Assembly (NCBI RefSeq): GCF_003044445.1
Contig: NZ_POWX01000026.1
Location: 1-27,788, forward strand
Source of the DNA: Neisseria mucosa
GTDB lineage: Bacteria; Pseudomonadota; Gammaproteobacteria; Burkholderiales; Neisseriaceae
Length of the DNA stretch: 27,788 nt
Direction: 5' to 3'
In this document: positions 21,585 through 27,788 of the stretch, piece by piece
How the letters are laid out: each line of letters opens with the position of its first letter
How positions within the stretch are numbered: position 1 is the stretch's first letter
Program-made: the position numbers and the translations under genes
The notes under the pieces: generated by a model
Databases searched by the model: none
What the model was told of the DNA's origin: nothing
What the model saw: only the letters and a program-made list of their open reading frames with translations

Positions 21585-22586
21585 TTACCTTAACACGGTC
21601 TTCGTCCAGCGGCTGACCCATTGTTTCTGTTTGGTGTCGATGTCGTTGCGGCTGGGCGAGTCGGTTTGTTTCGGGGCTTGGGCGAACTCGAAGACTTTGG
21701 GCAGCGGCGTGTTTTTCACGGCGGGATAGACCCACATTTCGGTCGGCAGGGCTTTTTGCACTTCGCCGCTTTGCAGCCACTGTACGAGTTTCGCCGCCAG
21801 CTCGGGTTGTTTCGCGCCTTTCAAGACTGCCGCGCCTTCGACTTGTCGGAACACGCCTCCTTTAAGAAAGAGGTTGCCGGTCGGCGGCACGCTGTATTTG
21901 CCTTTGGAGTAGTGGACTTCGGCGGCGGGGCTGGCGGCGTAGCTGACGACGAGCGGGTAGGCGCCGCCGTTTTGGGTGAAGTCGGTGTAATAGGCTTCAC
22001 TCCAGCCTTTGGCGACTTTCACGCCGTTTTGACGCATCTGCGCCCACCATTTGAACGCGCCCTCTTCGCCCATGCCGCCGATGTTCGCCATCAGGAAGGC
22101 AAGTCCGGGCGAGGACGTGGCGGGCGACGGCGTAACCAGCAGGTTTTTATATTCGGGGCGGGTCAAGTCCTGCAAGGTTTTGGGCAGCGGCAGTTTTTTC
22201 TGTTCAAACCATTTTTTGTCGTAGTTGAGGGTAACGTAGCCGTAATTGACTGCCGCGATGACGGGCATCCCCGCTGAAACGGGCGCGGATTTGGGCTGCG
22301 CCGCCGCCAGTATGCCTGCTTCACGCGCTTTGCCGATGTTGGCGTTGTCCAAACCGTACACCGCGTCGGCAATCGGGTTTGCCTTGCTGAGAATCAGCTT
22401 GTTGAGCATTTCGTTGCCGCTGCCCGCTTTGATGACGGAGACTTTGGCATCGTTGGCTTTTTCAAACTGCGCGATGGCGGATTGGGGCAGGCTGAAGGAT
22501 TTGTGTACGGCAAGGCGCACTTCAGTCTGGGCGGATAAGTTTGCCGAAGCCAGCAAGAGGGCGAGGGCGGATAATTTCAGTTTCAT
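21585..22586 (-). CDS. thiB: Thiamine-type ABC transporter periplasmic binding protein
   Basis: A 333-residue periplasmic solute-binding protein of the ThiB/SfuA type, which delivers thiamine or its phosphates to an ABC importer. A signal peptide (MKLKLSALALLLASANLSA) is followed by EVRLAVHKSFSLPQSAIAQF; family landmarks are ADAVYGLDNANIGKA, VNYGYVTLNYDKKWFEQKKL, the highly conserved VAKGWSEAYYTDF, VVSYAASPAAEVHY and LPTEMWVYPAVKNTPLP. These agree with E. coli ThiB (GLDN, KGWSEAY, SYTTSPA, P-x-x-x-W-x-YPV). The partner permease and ATPase genes are not adjacent, so the binding protein is unlinked or its partners are elsewhere. The gap to the divergent HAD gene is only 62 bases, too short for a TPP riboswitch. 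Substrate call is by homology. Confidence 0.78.
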   Translation of the reverse strand: MKLKLSALALLLASANLSAQTEVRLAVHKSFSLPQSAIAQFEKANDAKVSVIKAGSGNEMLNKLILSKANPIADAVYGLDNANIGKAREAGILAAAQPKSAPVSAGMPVIAAVNYGYVTLNYDKKWFEQKKLPLPKTLQDLTRPEYKNLLVTPSPATSSPGLAFLMANIGGMGEEGAFKWWAQMRQNGVKVAKGWSEAYYTDFTQNGGAYPLVVSYAASPAAEVHYSKGKYSVPPTGNLFLKGGVFRQVEGAAVLKGAKQPELAAKLVQWLQSGEVQKALPTEMWVYPAVKNTPLPKVFEFAQAPKQTDSPSRNDIDTKQKQWVSRWTKTVLR

Positions 22587-22605
22587 TCTCTAACCTTTGT
22601 ACGGG

Positions 22606-22611
22606 TAAAAT
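22606..22611 (+). promoter_or_regulatory. Candidate -10 box for the HAD gene
   Basis: TAAAAT lies 38 bases before the HAD gene start, in the short divergent gap. Confidence 0.3.
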
Positions 22612-22648
22612 ACGAAACATCATAACAAAATCCGCATCAACACACGAC

Positions 22649-23305
22649 ATGAACTTTTCCCCCGTTTGGCTGTTTGACCTCGACAACACGCTGCACAACG
22701 CCGATACCGGCATTTTCTACATCATCAACCGCGCCATGACCGACTACATGGCGCAACGCCTCAAGCTTTCTGAAGAAGCGGCATCCGACCTGCGGCAGGA
22801 CTATTGGCACCGATACGGCGCAACGCTTGCCGGCCTGCAAATCCACCATCCCGAAATCGACATCCGCGAGTTTCTGCGCGAAAGCCATCCCATCGCGCAA
22901 ATCTTGGCAAAATTGGAGGGCATGGAGGGAACCGAAAGCGTTTTAGGTCGTCTGAAAGGACGCAAAGCCGTTTTTTCCAACGGTCCTTCGTTTTACGTCC
23001 GCGCCATCATCGGGGCATTGGGTTTGGAAAACCGTTTTGACGCACTCTTCGGCACGGACGACTTCGGGCTGCGCTACAAGCCCGACCCGCAAGCCTACCT
23101 GACCGTCTGCCGCCTGCTCGACGCTGCGCCCGAACAGTGCATCATGATCGACGACAGCGCGGACAACCTGCACCAAGCCAAAGAGCTGGGCATGAAAACC
23201 GTATGGTTCGGCAGCAAAGCCCATCCCCTGCCCTTTACCGACGCCGTTGCAAAAGATATGCAGGCGCTCGCCGAATGTGCCGAAAAACTGTCGGCACTCG
23301 TCTGA
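22649..23305 (+). CDS. HAD-family phosphatase, pyrimidine 5'-nucleotidase type
   Basis: A 218-residue HAD hydrolase. Motif I is WLFDLDNTLHNA with nucleophile Asp10 and Asp12; motif II is AVFSNGPS; motif III is the lysine in RYKPDPQAY; motif IV is CIMIDDSADN. The N-terminal cap, with GIFYIINRAMTDYMAQRL and DYWHRYGATLAGLQIHH, fits the pyrimidine 5'-nucleotidase (SDT1-like) subgroup, which dephosphorylates UMP/CMP. I start at ATG 22649 (MNFSPVWLFDLDNTL) since motif I must lie near the N-terminus. The upstream open frame overlaps thiB. An in-frame uptake sequence at 22945-22956 encodes LGRLKG. Substrate is inferred. Confidence 0.85.
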   Translation: MNFSPVWLFDLDNTLHNADTGIFYIINRAMTDYMAQRLKLSEEAASDLRQDYWHRYGATLAGLQIHHPEIDIREFLRESHPIAQILAKLEGMEGTESVLGRLKGRKAVFSNGPSFYVRAIIGALGLENRFDALFGTDDFGLRYKPDPQAYLTVCRLLDAAPEQCIMIDDSADNLHQAKELGMKTVWFGSKAHPLPFTDAVAKDMQALAECAEKLSALV

Positions 23306-23367
23306 AACCTTTACAATATCGGGTTTGAACAACGGCACCAAGCCGCCCGACCACAAGGACAACCATC

Positions 23368-23658
23368 ATGCGATACACCGCCCTCATCCTCGCCGCCGCA
23401 GCCGCCCTGACCGGCTGTACCTGGGAAACCTACCAAAACGAATCCGGCCACACCTCCCTGCGCCCCAAATACGAAAAAGGCACGCGCATCTATTACGAAG
23501 ACGGCACCTACTCCCGCGATATGCGTTACAACCAATACCGCCCCGAACGCCGCACCCTCAAACCGCTGCACGGCGACCAAGAAAACGTACGCGGCACGAC
23601 ATGGAACAAACCCCAAGGTGCCGGACACGCCGCGCCCGAAACGCAAACTGAGGAATAA
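23368..23658 (+). CDS. Small lipoprotein
   Basis: A 96-residue predicted lipoprotein: MRYTALILAAAAALTGC with lipobox Cys17, then TWETYQNESGHTSLRPKYEK and a charged, Tyr/Arg-rich, probably unstructured tail (YEDGTYSRDMRYNQYRPERR). No family is recognised. The ATG at 23368 is preceded by AAGGA eight bases upstream. It follows the HAD gene by 62 bases on the same strand with no hairpin between, so the two may share a transcript; it ends at an uptake-sequence terminator. Confidence 0.75.
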   Translation: MRYTALILAAAAALTGCTWETYQNESGHTSLRPKYEKGTRIYYEDGTYSRDMRYNQYRPERRTLKPLHGDQENVRGTTWNKPQGAGHAAPETQTEE

Positions 23659-23668
23659 TCCGCCCGCA

Positions 23669-23708
23669 GAGGTCGTCTGAAACCGTTTTTTCCGTTTCAG
23701 ACGACCTC
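23669..23708 (+). terminator. Uptake-sequence hairpin terminator between two lipoprotein genes
   Basis: AGGTCGTCTGAA at 23670-23681 and TTCAGACGACCT at 23696-23707, 11 bases after the stop of the first lipoprotein gene. Confidence 0.75.
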
Positions 23709-23765
23709 AAACATAACCGCCATCGCATTCGTCCCCTATCTGCCGTCCTTCTCAAGGAGAAAACC

Positions 23766-23957
23766 ATGCGTTCCCTCGCCCTGATTTTCGTTACCGCCGC
23801 CATCCTAAGCGGCTGCACCTCAGACCGCTACGACTTCGACAGCCGTCCCGCCGACACATCCGCGCGTACGCCCCTGAAACCGACCACACTCGACCGCTTG
23901 GAACACGGCAGCCATGCTGACTCTTACCGGTTCGCCCCCAAACCCGACAAACCATAA
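23766..23957 (+). CDS. Very small lipoprotein
   Basis: A 63-residue predicted lipoprotein: MRSLALIFVTAAILSGC with lipobox Cys17, then TSDRYDFDSRPADTSARTPL and a short polar tail. A strong AAGGAG lies six or seven bases before the ATG at 23766, which supports expression. No homology is recognised. It shares size class and signal-peptide style with its upstream neighbour but is separated from it by a terminator hairpin, so the two appear independently transcribed. Confidence 0.7.
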   Translation: MRSLALIFVTAAILSGCTSDRYDFDSRPADTSARTPLKPTTLDRLEHGSHADSYRFAPKPDKP

Positions 23958-23989
23958 CCTCCAAACGTCCGCACGCCAAACCCAAATAA

Positions 23990-24030
23990 AAAGGTCGTCT
24001 GAATCCCCAAAACCCCGTTCAGACGACCCC
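23990..24030 (+). terminator. Uptake-sequence hairpin terminator before glmU
   Basis: AGGTCGTCTGAA at 23992-24003 and TTCAGACGACCCC from 24018 form a slightly imperfect stem, following the very small lipoprotein gene. Confidence 0.65.
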
Positions 24031-24072
24031 TAAATACCCCCTTCATCAACATTGCATTCGAGAAAGCCCATC

Positions 24073-25446
24073 ATGTCCGCCACACCCCTCAACATCGTCA
24101 TCCTCGCCGCCGGCAAAGGCACGCGCATGTATTCCAAAATGCCCAAAGTGCTGCACCGAATCGGCGGCAAGCCCATGGTCGAGCGCGTTATCGACACCGC
24201 CGCCGCGCTTAATCCGCAAAACATCTGCGTCGTCATCGGACACGGCAAAGACCAAGTTTTAGAGACCGTCAAACGCGACGTCGTCTGGGTCGAACAAACC
24301 GAACAACTCGGCACCGGCCACGCCGTCAAAACCGCCCTGCCCCACCTTGCCGCCGAAGGCCGCACGCTGGTGCTGTACGGCGACGTTCCCCTGATTGACA
24401 CCGCCACCCTCGAAACCCTGCTCGAAGCCGCAGGCAGCGAAGTCGGACTGTTGACCGACGTTCCCGCCGACCCGACAGGCTTGGGCCGCATCATCCGCGA
24501 CAGCCAAGGCAGCGTAACCGCCATCGTCGAAGAAAAAGACGCCGACGCCGCCCAAAAAGCCGTCCGCGAAATCAACACAGGCATCCTCGTCCTGCCCAAC
24601 GCCAAACTCGAAAACTGGCTGAACAGCCTCTCCAGCAACAACGCCCAAGGCGAATACTACCTGACCGACCTCATCGCCAAAGCCGTTGCCGACGGCATCA
24701 AAGTTCATCCCGTCCAAGTGCGCGCCTCCCACCTCGCCGCCGGCGTGAACAACAAACTCCAGCTCGCCGAACTCGAACGCATCTTCCAAACCGAACAGGC
24801 GCAAGAGTTGCTCAAAGCAGGCGTCACCCTGCGCGACCCCGCCCGCTTCGACTTAAGAGGTCGTCTGAAACACGGACAAGACGTCGTGATTGACGTCAAC
24901 GTCGTCCTCGAAGGCGACATCGAAATCGGCGACAACGTCGAAATCGGCGCAAACTGCGTCATCAAAAACGCCAAAATCGGCGCAAACAGCAAAATCGCCC
25001 CCTTCTCCCACCTCGAAGACTGCGAAGTCGGACAAAACAACCAAATCGGCCCCTACGCCCGCCTGCGTCCACAAGCCCGCCTTTCAGACGACGTACACGT
25101 CGGCAACTTCGTCGAAATCAAAAACGCCTCCATCGGCAAAGGCACCAAAGCCAACCACCTCACCTACATCGGCGACGCCGAAGTCGGCAGCAAAACCAAC
25201 TTCGGCGCAGGTACGATTATTGCCAACTACGACGGCGTGAACAAATACAAAACCGTCATCGGTGACGAAGTCCGCATCGGCTCCAACTGCGTCCTAGTCG
25301 CGCCCGTCACCCTCGGCAACAAAGTGACGACAGGCGCAGGCAGCGCGATTACCAAAAACGTCGAAGACAACAAACTCGCCCTCGCCCGCGCCCGCCAAAC
25401 CGTCATCGAAGGCTGGGTACGTCCGGAAAAAGGTGATAAGAAATAG
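24073..25446 (+). CDS. glmU: Bifunctional N-acetylglucosamine-1-phosphate uridyltransferase / glucosamine-1-phosphate acetyltransferase
   Basis: GlmU acetylates glucosamine-1-phosphate and then couples it to UTP, making UDP-GlcNAc for peptidoglycan and LOS; its product feeds MurA, also in this window. The 457 residues begin with the nucleotidyltransferase signature IVILAAGKGTRMYSKMPKVL, followed by TEQLGTGHAV and LYGDVPLID. The C-terminal half from about residue 250 is a left-handed beta-helix of hexapeptide repeats (IGDNVEIGANCVIKNAKIGA) with the acetyltransferase histidine at 362 in KANHLTYIGDAEVG. I choose ATG 24073 (MSATPLNIVILAAG); the frame opens 21 bases earlier with a TTG. An in-frame uptake sequence at 24858-24869 encodes RGRLKH at the linker to the helix domain. 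Confidence 0.97.
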   Translation: MSATPLNIVILAAGKGTRMYSKMPKVLHRIGGKPMVERVIDTAAALNPQNICVVIGHGKDQVLETVKRDVVWVEQTEQLGTGHAVKTALPHLAAEGRTLVLYGDVPLIDTATLETLLEAAGSEVGLLTDVPADPTGLGRIIRDSQGSVTAIVEEKDADAAQKAVREINTGILVLPNAKLENWLNSLSSNNAQGEYYLTDLIAKAVADGIKVHPVQVRASHLAAGVNNKLQLAELERIFQTEQAQELLKAGVTLRDPARFDLRGRLKHGQDVVIDVNVVLEGDIEIGDNVEIGANCVIKNAKIGANSKIAPFSHLEDCEVGQNNQIGPYARLRPQARLSDDVHVGNFVEIKNASIGKGTKANHLTYIGDAEVGSKTNFGAGTIIANYDGVNKYKTVIGDEVRIGSNCVLVAPVTLGNKVTTGAGSAITKNVEDNKLALARARQTVIEGWVRPEKGDKK

Positions 25447-25486
25447 AGCAGTAAACCGCCCTGCGCAGATGCACGGACAAAAATGA

Positions 25487-25528
25487 AAGGTCGTCTGAAA
25501 ACAAGTTTTACGTTTTCAGACGACCTTT
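25487..25528 (+). terminator. Uptake-sequence hairpin terminator after glmU
   Basis: AGGTCGTCTGAA at 25488-25499 and TTCAGACGACCT at 25515-25526, followed by TTTTA; 41 bases after the glmU stop. It is also the left border of repeat copy 2. Confidence 0.75.
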
Positions 25529-25835
25529 TATTCAATCAATACAGGCTTGAGATAACTCAAGTAGCGTGGGCTTTGCCCACGAATCTATCATCCAATAATC
25601 AAAATCAGACAACAGCCGAATGGACATACATTTCAGCATTTATTTCGCGGGCAAAGCCCACGCTACCCGTTGCAGCAACAGCAACCTGTCCCTTCCCCCG
25701 TCTGGCGGGGGAAGATTAGGATGGGGGTGGCTCCTGAGGTTTAGGTAAAATCAAATTCGTGCAAATCCGCAGAACCACCCTCTCCCCAGCCCTCTCCCGT
25801 CAGACGGGAGAGGGGGCAGGTTGCAAGTTAAAACA
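25529..25835. repeat. Composite palindromic intergenic repeat, copy 2 (no CREE)
   Basis: The same succession as 155-556: TTATTCAATCA, ACTCAAG, the inverted repeat GTAGCGTGGGCTTTGCCCAC (25561-25580) with its complement at 25649-25666, the CCTTCCCCCG hairpin from 25691, GGATGGGGGTGG, and CCACCCTCTCCCCAGCCCTC. No CREE is present: the site ATAACTCAAG at 25552-25561 is uninterrupted. No gene is seen here. It has the same orientation as copy 1. Confidence 0.8.
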
Positions 25836-25905
25836 AGGTCGTCTGAAAACTTTGAGATTTGAGTTTGGGAGAAACAAACTCGCTCCCCCGTTTTCAGACG
25901 ACCTT
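25836..25905 (-). terminator. Long uptake-sequence hairpin after the nitronate monooxygenase gene
   Basis: AGGTCGTCTGAA (25836-25847) and TTCAGACGACCT (25893-25904) are extended to a perfect 20-base stem (AAACAAGG... and ...CCTTGTTT). The interior has a second inverted repeat, GAGTTTG/CAAACTC. It borders the composite repeat and follows the minus-strand gene. Confidence 0.75.
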
Positions 25906-25941
25906 GTTTGCCATGTTCGCCCTGACCGTGTTCAGCCCGTC

Positions 25942-26985
25942 CTAACGCTCGATGCCGCCACACAGCCGCTCGACGATTTCCGCCGCGCTGCCGGGGCGAC
26001 ACAATCCTGCGTTTTGTCCTGCCCAAAATGGGGAAAAATCATAGCAGCCTTGTTTTTCGGCAGCGGCTTTCAATGCGCCGACGGCTGCGCCTGCCAAGGG
26101 AAACGGGAGTGCCGCGTCATTCATCGGACCGGCTTCGCGTATGAAACGGTTGTAAAGTCCGCGTGCCGCGCCGCCGCTGAACAAGTTGGTCACTACGGTA
26201 TCTTCGGGACGGGCGGTTTGGATGGCGGCACGGTGGGCGGGTTTGGTCAGGGCTTCGTCTGCGAGCAGGAAGGCGGTTCCGACCTGCACGGCGGACGCGC
26301 CCAATCCCAACGCGGCGCGGACGGCGGCGGCATCGGAAACGCCGCCTGCGGCTATGACGGGCAGGCGCACGGCGTTACGGACGGCGGGCAACAGGGCGAA
26401 CAAGCCGCTTTGGCTGTCGGGATGGCGGTTTAAAAACCAACCCCGATGACCGCCCGCCTCCCACGCTTGGGCAATCACGACATCCGCGCCGTTTTGCTCC
26501 AGCCAAACGGCTTCTTCGACCGTCGTCGCGCTGCTCCACACTTCCGCGCCCGTCGCTTTAACGCGCTGCAAGTATTCGGGCGCGGGCAAGCCGAAGTGGA
26601 AGCTGACTACGGGTGGTCGGTAACGCTCCACGCATTCGAGCGCGTCGGCATCAAACGGCTGCCGTCCGCCGCCGTCGGGAATATCGTTTTCCGTCAGTCC
26701 GTAAGCCTCGAAATACGGACGCAACACGGCAAACCATGCGTCCTGTTGCGCGCGGTCTGCAGACGGCGTGCGGTGGGCAAAAAAATTGAGGTTGTACGGA
26801 CGGCAGTCGCCTTCCTGCTTTATCCGTGCCAACGCTTTGTCCAAGCCCGCCGCGTCGTACATCGCGCCCGCCAACGAACCCAAAGCGCCGGTTTTACCGA
26901 CAGCCAAAGGCAGCTCGGTATCATGTGCAAACGCCATCGGCGCTTGAATCAGCGGATAGCGCAGCGAGGATAAAATGCGGCTCAT
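25942..26985 (-). CDS. Nitronate monooxygenase (NMO-type flavoprotein)
   Basis: A 347-residue TIM-barrel FMN protein of the nitronate monooxygenase / 2-nitropropane dioxygenase family, which oxidises toxic alkyl nitronates such as propionate 3-nitronate. Landmarks are YPLIQAPMAF at the start, GALGSLAGAM, VVSFHFGLP, VVIAQAWEAGGHRG with the substrate-site histidine, PVIAAGGVSDAAAVRAALGL binding the FMN phosphate, and VQVGTAFLLADE. Length fits class I. The ATG at 26985 is supported by AAGGAG eight bases upstream. It is monocistronic: a hairpin follows it and a 297-base gap precedes it. Some relatives act on other substrates, so the reaction is inferred from family. Confidence 0.88.
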   Translation of the reverse strand: MSRILSSLRYPLIQAPMAFAHDTELPLAVGKTGALGSLAGAMYDAAGLDKALARIKQEGDCRPYNLNFFAHRTPSADRAQQDAWFAVLRPYFEAYGLTENDIPDGGGRQPFDADALECVERYRPPVVSFHFGLPAPEYLQRVKATGAEVWSSATTVEEAVWLEQNGADVVIAQAWEAGGHRGWFLNRHPDSQSGLFALLPAVRNAVRLPVIAAGGVSDAAAVRAALGLGASAVQVGTAFLLADEALTKPAHRAAIQTARPEDTVVTNLFSGGAARGLYNRFIREAGPMNDAALPFPLAGAAVGALKAAAEKQGCYDFSPFWAGQNAGLCRPGSAAEIVERLCGGIER

Positions 26986-27208
26986 GTCTGTTTCTCCTTG
27001 TAAACTGTTTCGTCAGCCGGCTTGAAATTTCTTCAATTTGATACACAGACTGACCATGTGGAACAAGCTGAATTTTGCCACAGAAAAGGAACGGATATGG
27101 CTGCAAGGTCGTCTGAAAACAAACCTTAACGTTTTGTGTTAAGCGAGTGTTTGCGAAACCGAATATGTTTGGAAAGCAAACTCCGTTCCATTTCATCCGA
27201 TATAGAAA
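26986..27208. other. Gene-free gap with a single uptake sequence
   Basis: This stretch upstream of the monooxygenase gene holds one unpaired AGGTCGTCTGAA at 27106-27117 and no recognisable gene or RNA. A minus-strand open frame across it (27196 downward) overlaps the monooxygenase start and shows no protein-like features. Confidence 0.5.
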
Positions 27209-27251
27209 AAGGTCGTCTGAAAACCCTGTTTCGGGTTTTCAGACGACCTTT
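27209..27251 (-). terminator. Uptake-sequence hairpin terminator after the autotransporter
   Basis: AGGTCGTCTGAA at 27210-27221 and TTCAGACGACCT at 27238-27249, extended by AAAACCC/GGGTTTT; 31 bases beyond the autotransporter stop. Confidence 0.75.
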
Positions 27252-27282
27252 GCTTTGCCTTCAAACAAGCTTTAGATCAGGG

Positions 27283-27788
27283 TTACCATTGGTAGCCGAC
27301 ACCTGCGGTCGCGCCGTAGTGGCCGCGAGAGTTGCCGGTAGCTGTACCTTTGATGACCCAGTTGCCGCCGTCGGAGATGCTGGAGAAGCCGACTGCGTAG
27401 CCGCTTTCACCGCGGTAAACGCCGCCTGCAACCGCCATCATGCTCTTACCCGGCAGGTAGGCTTGCGGCAGACCTGCCACCGCCATGGCTGCTGCGGTAC
27501 CGGCTTTAGAGTCGCTTTCAACATTGTCGATACGTTGGTTGATCTGGTCACCCATGTTCACCACGTAATTGCCGATGTTGGTCACGCTTTGGTTAATCGC
27601 CTGATTGGTGTAATACAACTGGCTGCCGTTGATCGCATCGGTCGAATCCGCCGATACCACGCCTGCCGCCACACCTTGTACCTGACGGGTCTCGTCCGTG
27701 CCGTTGCCGACGGTAACGACGCCGGCGACTTTGTTCGCGGCGGCAGCCGAACCTGCTTTGCCTGCCACGGCTTTGTCGTTCAGGCCGC
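27283..27788 (-). CDS. Trimeric autotransporter adhesin, C-terminal part (runs off right edge)
   Basis: The frame is open to the end of the window, so only the last 167 or so residues are seen and no start is given. It shows the neck motif of YadA-like adhesins (STDAINGSQLYYTNQAI), a coiled-coil stalk (NMGDQINQRIDNVESDSKAG), and the YadA membrane anchor: AMAVAGLPQAYLPGKSMMAV, GGVYRGESGYAVGFS, then NWVIKGTATGN and the terminal GYQW with an aromatic last residue. Three such chains form a 12-stranded outer-membrane barrel that displays the passenger. It is of the NhhA/Hsf kind; the passenger and so its ligand lie outside the window. Confidence 0.92.
   Translation of the reverse strand, partial: GLNDKAVAGKAGSAAAANKVAGVVTVGNGTDETRQVQGVAAGVVSADSTDAINGSQLYYTNQAINQSVTNIGNYVVNMGDQINQRIDNVESDSKAGTAAAMAVAGLPQAYLPGKSMMAVAGGVYRGESGYAVGFSSISDGGNWVIKGTATGNSRGHYGATAGVGYQW

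Noticed and set aside
22587..22648. Possible TPP riboswitch before the thiB-like gene
   Set aside because: The divergent gap is about 62 bases, too short for the TPP aptamer, and no conserved CUGAGA-type core is visible.
26921..27196. Minus-strand frame of 91 codons upstream of the nitronate monooxygenase gene
   Set aside because: It overlaps the start of that gene in another frame, lacks a ribosome site and family features, and runs through an uptake sequence.
1..27788. CRISPR arrays, tRNA and rRNA genes
   Set aside because: No regularly spaced identical repeats with unique spacers and no tRNA or rRNA signature were seen; the many short repeats are uptake sequences.

Overview
The window reads as a chromosomal segment of a commensal Neisseria, probably of the mucosa/sicca/subflava side of the genus. 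The main evidence is the DNA uptake sequence. The 12-mer AGGTCGTCTGAA occurs dozens of times, as inverted pairs after most genes and also inside reading frames, whereas the meningococcal/gonococcal core GCCGTCTGAA is seen only three times. Two Correia (CREE/NEMIS) elements, a dRS3/NIME-type repeat and Neisseria-type maf genes agree with this. The species call is inference from the uptake-sequence dialect, recalled rather than searched.

Layout. 1-616: the 3' end of an IS3-family element, a CREE and a composite palindromic repeat. 617-15534: mostly core genes: an OPT-family transporter, metG, a GNAT acetyltransferase, murA, prfB, a DegV-family protein, folA, a FadL/OmpP1 outer-membrane protein, the pyrBI operon with a candidate UTP-sensing attenuator and leader peptide, and a YccS/FUSC membrane protein. 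15556-20930: an accessory maf-type polymorphic-toxin locus on the minus strand. 20978-25446: a small lipoprotein, thiB-like binding protein, a HAD phosphatase, two small lipoproteins and glmU. 25447-25941: a second copy of the composite repeat, without the CREE. 25942-27788: a nitronate monooxygenase and the 3' end of a trimeric autotransporter that runs out of the window.

The maf locus is the most interesting part. In transcription order it holds mafA (adhesin lipoprotein, frameshifted at the lipobox), mafB (secreted toxin with an EndoU-like nuclease tip), mafI (immunity), a startless HINT-toxin cassette with its own small immunity gene, a short toxin-tail remnant, and two tandem SUFU-domain immunity genes, the last closed by a CREE that supplies its stop codon. 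Three modules end in the same 3' sequence: an uptake-sequence hairpin and a GATTGTTG tract. This suggests that the locus grows and loses modules by recombination between these shared boundaries, with DNA taken up by transformation.

Elsewhere the genes are mostly single transcription units closed by uptake-sequence hairpins. pyrB-pyrI and mafA-mafB-mafI are the clear operons.
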